Shown here piece after piece: positions 15,814 to 22,202 of a stretch of DNA of 27,677 nt (the first letter of the stretch is position 1; each line of letters begins with the position of its first letter). Under the pieces are notes generated by a model. It had not been told where the DNA came from. It was given only the letters and a program-made list of their open reading frames with translations, and searched no databases. The stretch spans positions 1 to 27,677 of the forward strand of contig JAAVHK010000149.1 in assembly GCA_014799765.1 (NCBI GenBank). Direction: 5' to 3'. A program made the translations under genes and the position numbers. Source of the DNA: Ruminococcus sp. (GTDB lineage Bacteria > Bacillota > Clostridia > Oscillospirales > Ruminococcaceae).

Positions 15814-16127
15814 ATGCAGACAATTATTATTTTACTTGATTCAACTAAAATGACAAATCCTGATTTGGTTATCCGCTATACTCTCCCTGAACGCATTGAA
15901 GAATATACCGATAATCAGATAACGGATACGACTATATTTCCGGTACTGTATTAGGATTATGGCTTGAAACTGATAATTCCGTAAATAATGCAGAAAAAAT
16001 AATTAAACTCATAAAAACAGAAAAATTTTCTGAAAATGACCTATCTGAAATAGTTGACATATTTATTTCAGAAGAAGAATGTGCAGAATTAGAAAATTGT
16101 CGGAAAATATATCCGGAATATAATTAA
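15814..16127 (+). pseudogene. Frameshifted small hypothetical gene
   Basis: ATG 15814 with AGAGGA 10 nt upstream opens MQTIIILLDSTKMTNPDLVI and runs to TAG at 15952-15954 (46 codons). In the next frame, coding continues without a break as GYDYISGTVLGLWLETD and on to FISEEECAELENCRKIYPEYN, ending at TAA 16125-16127. The two parts join if one base is lost or gained between about 15913 and 15950. The overall length is 314 nt, one short of 105 codons. Either a recent frameshift inactivated a protein of about 104 aa or the sequence has an error. No slippery heptamer that would suggest programmed frameshifting is seen. Confidence 0.7.
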
Positions 16128-16130
16128 AAT

Positions 16131-16170
16131 AAACCCGAAAGTAATTTTTAAATTGCTTTCGGGTTTTTTT
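16131..16170. terminator. Intrinsic terminator between convergent operons
   Basis: An 11-bp stem, AAACCCGAAAG (16131-16141) with CTTTCGGGTTT (16156-16166), followed by a T run on the plus strand (16164-16170). The minus side also has a T-rich tail, so it may stop nadE too. Confidence 0.85.
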
Positions 16171-16171
16171 G

Positions 16172-16912
16172 TTACTGTCTGAAAGTCGGCATAAGTCGTA
16201 ACTTATGAAGATTATTTCTGTGCATACGGTCAATTTTTTCCTTGAGTTCGGGTTTGTCGGAAAGGTCTGTCAGACCTCTTATATACGTATCGAGTTCAAC
16301 ATAAGTGAAGCCTAAATTTTCCTCGTCGGTTTTTCCGCAAAGTCCATCTATCGGCACTTTGTGTACGAGTTCATAGGGTAAACCGAGTGCGTCACCAATC
16401 TGGAGAATTTCCGTCACTGTAAAATCCGACAGCGGTGAGAAGTCACCGGCAGAATCGCCGAATTTTGTGGAATATCCTACCCAGTCTTCCGAAAGATTAC
16501 ACGTATTTACAACACGTCCGCCTACTGTTCCGGCGATTGCATAAAGTGTAGTCATTCTGATTCTTGCCGGAGTGTTAATAATTGTCTGTCCGGACGGTTC
16601 AATATGTTTTTTTATCTCCGTCATGAAAGAACTGACAGTCTCACCGATATTCACTACATAATGCTTTATGTCAAGAGTTTTTACTAAAAGTCTGCTGTAA
16701 TCAATATCTGCCTGCTCACCTTGTGGCATGAGTACGCCTATAACTCTTTCCTTGCCTAAAGCCCTCACGCATAGTGCCGATGCTACTGAACTATCCTTGC
16801 CACCGGATATTCCCACAACGGCTTTAGTTGCAGGAGTTGCATTTTCTTCAAAATATTGCCTAATCCATGCGGTTATATTTTCGATTGCCTTTTCAGCGTT
16901 AAAATTTCCCAT
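16172..16912 (-). CDS. nadE: NH3-dependent NAD(+) synthetase
   Basis: 246 aa, the length of the ammonia-using form; no glutaminase domain is present. NadE converts nicotinate adenine dinucleotide plus ATP and ammonia to NAD+. The PP-loop GISGGKDSS (residues 34-42) binds ATP. Further landmarks are VGVLMPQGEQ, the substrate-contact segment TPARIRMTTLYAIAG, TCNLSEDWVGYSTKFGD and SPLSDFTVTEI. ATG 16912 has a GGAGGTAA SD. It is the last gene of the NAD cluster but also has its own promoter (16936-16964), which overlaps the end of the NAMPT-like gene. Confidence 0.95.
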   Translation of the reverse strand: MGNFNAEKAIENITAWIRQYFEENATPATKAVVGISGGKDSSVASALCVRALGKERVIGVLMPQGEQADIDYSRLLVKTLDIKHYVVNIGETVSSFMTEIKKHIEPSGQTIINTPARIRMTTLYAIAGTVGGRVVNTCNLSEDWVGYSTKFGDSAGDFSPLSDFTVTEILQIGDALGLPYELVHKVPIDGLCGKTDEENLGFTYVELDTYIRGLTDLSDKPELKEKIDRMHRNNLHKLRLMPTFRQ

Positions 16913-16935
16913 AGAAATTACCTCCGTTTTTTCTA

Positions 16936-16964
16936 ATTATAATATATCCGGAAAAATTTGTCAA
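16936..16964 (-). promoter_or_regulatory. Internal promoter of nadE
   Basis: On the minus strand, TTGACA (16959-16964), a 17-bp spacer, then TATAAT (16936-16941). The -35 overlaps the last codons of the NAMPT-like gene, so nadE can be expressed apart from the salvage genes. Confidence 0.8.
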
Positions 16965-18433
16965 GACAATTCTTTTTCGATAGTCTGCCGTAATTCGTTT
17001 AAAGTATATTCACGTAATATTTCACCGTCCCTGAAAACCGGTTGAAGTAAGTTACCGTCCGGAATTGTACTCGCTGTGTAACCATCCTTATATTGTAACT
17101 TTCCGTTGTCGTCACGGTAGACATAACACAGACCTTTCTGACTTTTCTTGAAATCACTATCTTTCGGATTCTTGAAAATCGGATATTCCTTGCCGTCTAT
17201 TTCCGCATAACAAGCCTTTATCGCACAACCGAAAGTATCACGTGTGAAAGGTTTTAAAATACCGTCTTCTTCGATACAGTGCATTGAAAACGAACCAACT
17301 CCCAACGCAACATTTGAACACGCAAAACCATTTTTCATTAATATATCGTAAATTTCCTCACAACGCTGTACTGTTATGCTGTCGCCGTAAATTGCTTTTA
17401 TATGTGGGTCAAGGACTTTATAGCCTTTACTGTTGACTGTTCCGCCAAACTGCTCCCATAATCTGAAAACCGTTTCCGTGACGACTTCTACACAGTTACC
17501 GGAATCGCCTCGCATAAGCATACAGCCGTTATGATTCATTATTTCTTCATGGAGTTGAGGTAGTATATTATCAATTACATTCCAGTAATCATAAGAATCA
17601 AGTACTGCCGAAAAACTCGTATCCGGATAAAGTTCAGTCAGTAATTTTCTTAGAAAAGTAATCTCGTCGCCGTCGACTGCATAATTTGAACACATTACAA
17701 AATGTTCCGTACTCACCGTGCCGAATGCTACCGTTTCTTTCGTACAGTCACAATTGAAAATTTTTTCAAGATACGGTATCGCCGGAACTGTTGCGGTATT
17801 CTCAAACGAAAGACACCAACCGGCTGAGGCCTTCAGGGCAGAATCAAGTCCCATATCGCCCCTGAAATCGAATGCCCCTAACGCTTTTGAACGGCTTATA
17901 TTGTCATCACAAGTCAGACTGTAATATTTATTCACTATTTCACGATATGTCAACCCGACTGTCGCCGTAATCTGCGGATACCATATTTCTGCACTGATTA
18001 TACTTTCCAGTGCCTGCGGTAACCATGCAAAATCTTTGTGAGTATTGCTTATGCTGAACATTGGCACGTGTACCGGAACTTTTATACCCTCCGGAAGTGA
18101 TGCAATTTCTATCGGCAGATACCCTAAACGGTGTAATTTCCGGATTTTTTCAGAATTACAGATACCCTTTCCGAGTGTATTATTAAGTATCCTTTCAAAT
18201 TCGCTGACTACCTCATCTTCCGGACGTCCGAAAAAATTTCTGTTGAAGTAATCTGTCAGATAAGTTTTCATGAACATCTGTAAACCGAAATTCACAACAC
18301 TTTCCCAACGATTAATCCTGCTCATGCGTGGTGTATAGTATGATACGGATTTTGTCATTTTCGGGTTAATCATATCGCTATGGACAGTCTTATAGAAATC
18401 GCATAACAACATTGGATTTATATATTCGTACAA
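16961..18433 (-). CDS. nadV: Nicotinamide phosphoribosyltransferase-like protein (NAMPT/NadV family)
   Basis: 490 aa, the same size as human NAMPT. Start is taken as TTG 18433 (MYEYINPMLLCDFYKTVH), because AGAGGTGA lies 5 nt ahead; a GTG at 18442 is inside that SD. Family landmarks align in order: DFYKTVHSDMIN, VSYYTPRMSR, FDFRGDMGLDSALKASAG, the catalytic-region His near 244 in GTVSTEHFVM, LDSYDYWNV, MLMRGDSGN, NSKGYKVLDPHI, VALGVGSFSMH and KSQKGLCYVY. NAMPT makes NMN from nicotinamide and PRPP. Homologues called Namat instead join nicotinamide to ADP-ribose pyrophosphate, and the neighbouring Prs-like gene makes that a real alternative. The start follows the stop of the small unknown gene by 5 nt. 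Confidence 0.93.
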   Translation of the reverse strand: MYEYINPMLLCDFYKTVHSDMINPKMTKSVSYYTPRMSRINRWESVVNFGLQMFMKTYLTDYFNRNFFGRPEDEVVSEFERILNNTLGKGICNSEKIRKLHRLGYLPIEIASLPEGIKVPVHVPMFSISNTHKDFAWLPQALESIISAEIWYPQITATVGLTYREIVNKYYSLTCDDNISRSKALGAFDFRGDMGLDSALKASAGWCLSFENTATVPAIPYLEKIFNCDCTKETVAFGTVSTEHFVMCSNYAVDGDEITFLRKLLTELYPDTSFSAVLDSYDYWNVIDNILPQLHEEIMNHNGCMLMRGDSGNCVEVVTETVFRLWEQFGGTVNSKGYKVLDPHIKAIYGDSITVQRCEEIYDILMKNGFACSNVALGVGSFSMHCIEEDGILKPFTRDTFGCAIKACYAEIDGKEYPIFKNPKDSDFKKSQKGLCYVYRDDNGKLQYKDGYTASTIPDGNLLQPVFRDGEILREYTLNELRQTIEKELS

Positions 18434-18438
18434 AAAAA

Positions 18439-18849
18439 TCACCTCTTTAAAAAGTTCTGAAAAATACTGACTAATTTTACAGTATTTTCCGCCTGCTTCG
18501 GAAATTCATTCCCGTACACTTTCAGCGAAATCATAATATCCATTCTGAATTTTTTTCCGCTATCCACAAACAGAGTTTTTATTTTATACATCGGTAAAAA
18601 TGCAAGTTTCCGGATTTTTATTTTTTCAAGATTCTGTAAAGGAAATATATATTTCTTTTCCGTTCCCAGTACATAGTATTCAGAAACAAGAAGTTTTCCG
18701 GTATCTGTTACAGCCACAAAACCGGCTTTTGTATTGTAGCTTCTGAAAAAACTGCTCCGGCAGTCTATGGACGCATATACAGGGTATTTATAAAATTCGC
18801 CGAAACCCGCAAGGCTTTTTTTCATTAAATCGTCTGTGAATTTTATCAT
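18439..18849 (-). CDS. Small protein of unknown function within the NAD operon
   Basis: 136 aa from ATG 18849 (MIKFTDDLMKKSLAGFG), which overlaps the upstream stop as ATGA. It is very basic, with a beta-rich middle (KAGFVAVTDTGKLLVSEYYVLG, KYIFPLQNLEKIKIRKL, FRMDIMISLKVYG) and a C-terminal helix (AENTVKLVSIFQNFLKR). This strand-then-helix pattern recalls bacterial PH-like domains, but I cannot assign a family. No signal peptide or membrane segment is seen. It is wedged between the Prs-like and NAMPT-like genes with coupled translation on both sides, so it should act in the same process, perhaps as a subunit or lipid/partner-binding adaptor; that is inference. Confidence 0.75.
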   Translation of the reverse strand: MIKFTDDLMKKSLAGFGEFYKYPVYASIDCRSSFFRSYNTKAGFVAVTDTGKLLVSEYYVLGTEKKYIFPLQNLEKIKIRKLAFLPMYKIKTLFVDSGKKFRMDIMISLKVYGNEFPKQAENTVKLVSIFQNFLKR

Positions 18850-19664
18850 ACGCAATCGAAAACCGTTATTTTTCCGGCTGTCTCGATATTGGAAGCGGAA
18901 TTGGTTGTATAGATACGATTGATTAAATCGCCCTTCAGAAGTTCGCCCTGATATATCGAGTTTTCACAGTGCGTAAAGTAAAGGTTTATATCTCTGCAAC
19001 CTGACATCTTCAGTTTTTTCGCCGAATGATAAGCTGTACCGCCGTATGAACATATATCGTCAATCAGCAGAACCCTTTTATTTGCCGGAGAATCTCCGGT
19101 AATATCCAGTCCGGTAATTTTTCCTGTTTTCCAGTCACGCCTTTTTACTCCAAAACCGATATTATCAAAATTTCCGAACATATCGGCATAACGCTTATAA
19201 CAGCCTTCATCGGGAAAGAAAATATAATCTGACATCAGATTGATTCCGGATAATTTTATTGCATGATTGATATATTTTTCCGGTGAAATATTTTCGCAAC
19301 GGTCAAGCAGTGCGGTGGTCACCGGCGAATGAACGTCAAGAACTCTGACCTTATCGAATTTCAGAAAATTTATCACCTTACAGAAATATTTCAGCGTAAA
19401 GACCTCTTTTTTATCCTGTACCCTGTCCATACGTGCGTTAGGTACGTACGGCATATAGAGAGTGACGGGATTTTTATAATTTTCCCTGATATTTTCCGTA
19501 ATATAGATTAAAAGCGTTAAATCCTGCTCCTTGCGGTAAGTCCATACAATCTCAATCGGCTGACTGTCTGTAACGTGAATTTCCGGCATATTCACACGGA
19601 AAGTACCGTCCGGATAGGTATGCACTTCCGGATAGTAGAATTTTTTGTATTTCATTGAAATCAT
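18846..19664 (-). CDS. Divergent ribose-phosphate pyrophosphokinase (PRPP synthetase)-like protein
   Basis: 272 aa, against about 315 for canonical Prs. The Prs order is kept: TYPDGTFRV at the N-terminus, YMPYVPNARMDRVQD (residues 70-84) in place of the YxRQDRK ATP motif, VLDVHSP (108-114), the flexible catalytic loop GVKRRDWKTGKI (172-183), and the phosphoribosyl loop LLIDDICSYGGT (199-210). Prs makes PRPP from ribose 5-phosphate and ATP. The divergent form next to a NAMPT-like gene is the arrangement of phage NARP1, where the Prs homologue (Adps) pyrophosphorylates ADP-ribose. Which substrate is used here cannot be told. Start ATG 19664 has GGAGGAA and overlaps the previous stop (ATGA). Confidence 0.88.
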   Translation of the reverse strand: MISMKYKKFYYPEVHTYPDGTFRVNMPEIHVTDSQPIEIVWTYRKEQDLTLLIYITENIRENYKNPVTLYMPYVPNARMDRVQDKKEVFTLKYFCKVINFLKFDKVRVLDVHSPVTTALLDRCENISPEKYINHAIKLSGINLMSDYIFFPDEGCYKRYADMFGNFDNIGFGVKRRDWKTGKITGLDITGDSPANKRVLLIDDICSYGGTAYHSAKKLKMSGCRDINLYFTHCENSIYQGELLKGDLINRIYTTNSASNIETAGKITVFDCV

Positions 19665-20197
19665 AAAATTTCCTCCTCAATAATAATCTGACACATTTTC
19701 ATTGCATTAAGTGCATTCCGGTGACTTTCCGGCGATACTCCTGCACAGCAGTCCGCAATTACTTTTACCGGTACTTCCGGAAATGCTGATTTAATAATCA
19801 TAGCATTTGAAATCACGCATATATCGGTACAAACTCCGATTAACTGAATTTCTTCAATAATCTCATCACGTCCGATTACTAACGGTAAATCGACAGCTCC
19901 GAAAGTTATTTTTTCGAGTTTTATACAATCGCCGAGAATTTTTTCAATTTCCGGTACGAGTTTCCAACCGTCCGTACCTCTTATGCAGTGTGGTACAGGT
20001 AAAAATTTACCCTCCTGAGTTGCCATGTAGCTTTCATAGTGAGTATCAAGAGTAACAATTATTTTACCGTCGGGATTTTCTACACGGAATTTATTTATAT
20101 AATCCGATACATTTTTTATAACGGAAAATGTTTCCGGATTGCCTAAAATTCCGGTGGTAAAGTCTTTCTGCATATCGACGACTATTAAAACTTTCAT
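19661..20197 (-). CDS. Isochorismatase-fold cysteine hydrolase, nicotinamidase-like
   Basis: 178 aa. The catalytic triad of nicotinamidases is visible: Asp8 in VVDMQKDF, Lys96 in LEKITFG, and Cys127 in GVCTDICVISNA. Metal-site residues Asp51 and His53 (LDTHYESY) and His70 (PVPHCIRGT) are present, but the His of the usual HxSF element is replaced by Tyr/Met. PncA hydrolyses nicotinamide to nicotinate and ammonia; NadE downstream consumes ammonia. Because the operon also has a NAMPT-like enzyme for nicotinamide, the hydrolase may act on another amide. SD AGGAGG; its ATG overlaps the Nudix stop as ATGA. Confidence 0.85.
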   Translation of the reverse strand: MKVLIVVDMQKDFTTGILGNPETFSVIKNVSDYINKFRVENPDGKIIVTLDTHYESYMATQEGKFLPVPHCIRGTDGWKLVPEIEKILGDCIKLEKITFGAVDLPLVIGRDEIIEEIQLIGVCTDICVISNAMIIKSAFPEVPVKVIADCCAGVSPESHRNALNAMKMCQIIIEEEIL

Positions 20198-20961
20198 AAT
20201 AATTCCTCCTGTGGTATGCGTTCGTAAAGTTTAGATGTTCTGTGTGCTGATTTTGTATCAAAAACATCGGTCTCACGTATTTTTGACGACATTTTTTTCC
20301 GGAAATTCTGCGGTGAAGTCTTTTTCCCTGTGATAATCTCGTAAGGCTGTTGTAAATCGGAAATAGCGAACATAGAGGGCATCAAGTCAAAAACTATGTC
20401 ATGATGTATCACTTCGTCACGGAGTTTCATGAAAGCATCGTATATAATTTTAGCGTGGTCAAAAGCTAATACATTTTTTTCCGGCTGACCGTCTTTGTAA
20501 TGTATGACTATTTCTTCAGTACCGTCGGAAAGAGTTATAGTTTCGTTTGCGTACTCGAAATCAAGCCAGTGAGCGTCAAGAGCGTCGGAGTAGTCAGCGG
20601 TGGAAAGTTTAACAGTTCTCGTGAGGGCAAGAAATGCACATGAAATAATCCAGCCACGAGGGTCACGTTCAGGACTGCTATAAATTCCGAGATTTATTAT
20701 TTTCGGGTCAGAAACGCCTGCTTCCTCTTTGAGTTCACGGAGGGCTGTTTCTTCGATAGTCTCGCCCTTACGCAAGAATCCACCGGCAAGGGAATATCTG
20801 TTAATGAAAGGTTCTTCACCACGCTTTACGAGAAGAATTTTCAGTTTACGTTGTTTCAGACTTCGTGGTGAATCAGGTTCGATACTGTCGAGACCGAAAA
20901 CTACACAGTCGGAAGCTACTGATGGTCTTTCAAAATTTTCTATGGAATAAATAATTATCAC
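20194..20961 (-). CDS. Nudix plus winged-helix protein, NrtR-like NAD regulator/hydrolase
   Basis: 255 aa as read from GTG 20961. A Nudix domain (residues about 12-160) has a complete Nudix box GFLRKGETIEETALRELKEEAGV at 61-83, so pyrophosphohydrolase activity may remain, unlike many NrtR proteins. The C-terminal domain (about 185-250) has the NrtR winged-helix pattern: FAISDLQQPYEIITGK, then SPQNFRKKM and a final RTSKLYE. NrtR senses ADP-ribose and represses NAD genes, which fits its place at the head of this operon. The start is uncertain. GTG 20961 lies inside the SD (AGAGAGGTGA), while the codon at ideal spacing is ATT at 20950-20952. A promoter and a possible operator lie upstream. Confidence 0.87.
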   Translation of the reverse strand: MIIIYSIENFERPSVASDCVVFGLDSIEPDSPRSLKQRKLKILLVKRGEEPFINRYSLAGGFLRKGETIEETALRELKEEAGVSDPKIINLGIYSSPERDPRGWIISCAFLALTRTVKLSTADYSDALDAHWLDFEYANETITLSDGTEEIVIHYKDGQPEKNVLAFDHAKIIYDAFMKLRDEVIHHDIVFDLMPSMFAISDLQQPYEIITGKKTSPQNFRKKMSSKIRETDVFDTKSAHRTSKLYERIPQEELL

Positions 20962-20972
20962 CTCTCTGATAG

Positions 20973-20988
20973 TAATATTTAGTTATTA
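20973..20988. promoter_or_regulatory. Candidate operator: imperfect palindrome
   Basis: A 16-bp imperfect palindrome of the form TAATAnnTAnnTATTA (12 of 16 positions symmetric), between the -10 box and the SD of the Nudix/NrtR-like gene. Its place suits an autoregulatory repressor site. The match to known NrtR sites has not been tested. Confidence 0.4.
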
Positions 20989-21005
20989 ACTTTTGGTTTA
21001 TATGT

Positions 21006-21034
21006 AGTATAACACATATTTCCGGATTTGTCAA
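21006..21034 (-). promoter_or_regulatory. Promoter of the NAD operon
   Basis: On the minus strand, TTGACA (21029-21034), a 17-bp spacer ending TGT (extended -10), then TATACT (21006-21011). It is followed by a leader of about 45 nt with the candidate operator. Confidence 0.82.
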
Positions 21035-21049
21035 GAGTTTTTTTCAGAA

Positions 21050-21080
21050 AAATAAAAAAAATCCCTCTGCATATGCAGAG
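21050..21080 (-). terminator. Terminator of the HTH/membrane-protein gene pair
   Basis: A perfect palindrome, CTCTGCATATGCAGAG (21065-21080), followed on the minus strand by GGA and a run of T. It separates the pair at 21098-22031 from the NAD operon promoter. Confidence 0.8.
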
Positions 21081-21097
21081 AGATTGAAAATATTAAG

Positions 21098-21589
21098 TTA
21101 AAGATTAAAAATCCACCAATAAATAAAAACAATAATAGCAATAAGAGTAATACAGCCAATACTTGCCGTTTTTTTATCATGCCTATCTTTTAATTGCTGT
21201 TCTTCCGGTGTTAAAACATAATTACCATCGCATGATTCAGTAGTATCATCATCATATACAACACGAATACTCTCAATTTCTACATAGCGGATAGAGTAAT
21301 TATACCATACGTCTGAAGAAAAACCATCTTGAATACCATTTGAGCAAACAAAGTCTGCACTACTTATTCCAACAATACTGTCTCCCCTTATTGTACATGG
21401 AACAATCTCATTTGCACCATTATAAGCCTTAAAAGAAACTGTATATTTTTTCACACCTTTGCTACCATAGTTTTTAACTTTATACTTTACAGATACACCT
21501 CCGGCACTATTTGCTTTTTTTGAATGCCAGCCATCATATCCATCAGAATATCCTTGAAAGCCCCAATCATAAGATTCAACTCTAATCAT
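21098..21589 (-). CDS. Hypothetical protein with C-terminal membrane anchor
   Basis: 163 aa. There is no N-terminal signal. Residues about 30-125 look like a beta-sandwich (GGVSVKYKVKNYGSKGVKKY, TVSFKAYN, YVEIESIRVVYDDDT). A short charged stretch (EEQQLKDRHDKK) precedes one hydrophobic helix at about 143-161 (GCITLIAIIVFIYWWIF), which makes it a tail-anchored protein with the domain inside the cell. No family is recognised. SD AAGGAGGG. The gene is 22 bp after the HTH-protein gene and followed by the terminator at 21050-21080. Confidence 0.75.
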   Translation of the reverse strand: MIRVESYDWGFQGYSDGYDGWHSKKANSAGGVSVKYKVKNYGSKGVKKYTVSFKAYNGANEIVPCTIRGDSIVGISSADFVCSNGIQDGFSSDVWYNYSIRYVEIESIRVVYDDDTTESCDGNYVLTPEEQQLKDRHDKKTASIGCITLIAIIVFIYWWIFNL

Positions 21590-21611
21590 AAATATTCCCT
21601 CCTTTACAAAA

Positions 21612-22031
21612 TCAAATATTAAACTGAATGTTAAAATTCAGATTTTCAAGATTAAATTTTCTTTTTTTCAGAAAATTCCCGCCGTATTCAGTAATTATAA
21701 AATTTCTGTTACTTGAATAATCGTCACTAAGTAAATTTCTTCGGATATAGTTGTTTCTTTCAAGTTCTGTCATTATGTCAACAAAATAATGACGTTCAAT
21801 ATTTAAAATATTATAATCAATATAATGAAATTCATTACACGCTCTAAGTATGTATCTGCACACACTTTCATTATTAATATGCGTACCTCTCTTAATTACA
21901 TAAGGCTTTAAATTGCCGATAGAAATTCTTCCGTTCTCAATTTCAATATCAGGTATAAAGCCATTATCAATCCAGCTTATAAGAGTTTTTTCGGAAATAT
22001 TCCAATTCTGCTTGGTTTCTTCTAAATTCAT
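21612..22031 (-). CDS. Small helix-turn-helix protein
   Basis: 139 aa. The N-terminus (ETKQNWNISEKTLISWIDNG, then FIPDIEIENGRISIG) is a MerR/excisionase-type helix-turn-helix. The C-terminal half (ILNIERHYFVDIMTELERNN, then FIITEYGGNFLKK) looks like a second winged helix ending in a typical ITExG wing. It probably regulates itself and the membrane protein gene behind it. The start ATG 22031 has a perfect SD, GGAGGTGA, 4 nt upstream. An 18-base homopolymer lies 33 bp ahead of the start. Confidence 0.72.
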   Translation of the reverse strand: MNLEETKQNWNISEKTLISWIDNGFIPDIEIENGRISIGNLKPYVIKRGTHINNESVCRYILRACNEFHYIDYNILNIERHYFVDIMTELERNNYIRRNLLSDDYSSNRNFIITEYGGNFLKKRKFNLENLNFNIQFNI

Positions 22032-22063
22032 ATTATCACCTCCATTATTTTTGTAAATTGTAG

Positions 22064-22081
22064 AAAAAAAAAAAAAAAAAA
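22064..22081. repeat. 18-bp A/T homopolymer upstream of the HTH gene
   Basis: Eighteen uninterrupted A on the plus strand (T on the coding strand), ending 33 bp before the ATG of the HTH gene. Tracts of this length slip readily and could alter promoter geometry or leader length. Confidence 0.9.
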
Positions 22082-22147
22082 GTGATAATTTGATGATTTT
22101 TTAATGAAATTTATGTGATAGTTTTGTGAAACAGATTTTGAGAATCA

Positions 22148-22185
22148 AAAAACCTCCGACAGAATTTCTTCCGCCGGAGGTTTTT
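22148..22185 (-). terminator. Terminator of the CotH gene
   Basis: Stem AAAACCTCCG (22149-22158) with CGGAGGTTTT (22175-22184). On the minus strand, the stem ends in TTTTTT, giving a typical intrinsic terminator 18 bp past the CotH stop. Confidence 0.85.
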
Positions 22186-22202
22186 ATTATCGTGATTTAT
22201 AA

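Noticed and set aside
15913..15954. Programmed ribosomal frameshift in the small broken gene
   Set aside because: No slippery heptamer or following stem-loop is visible, so a mutation or base error is simpler.
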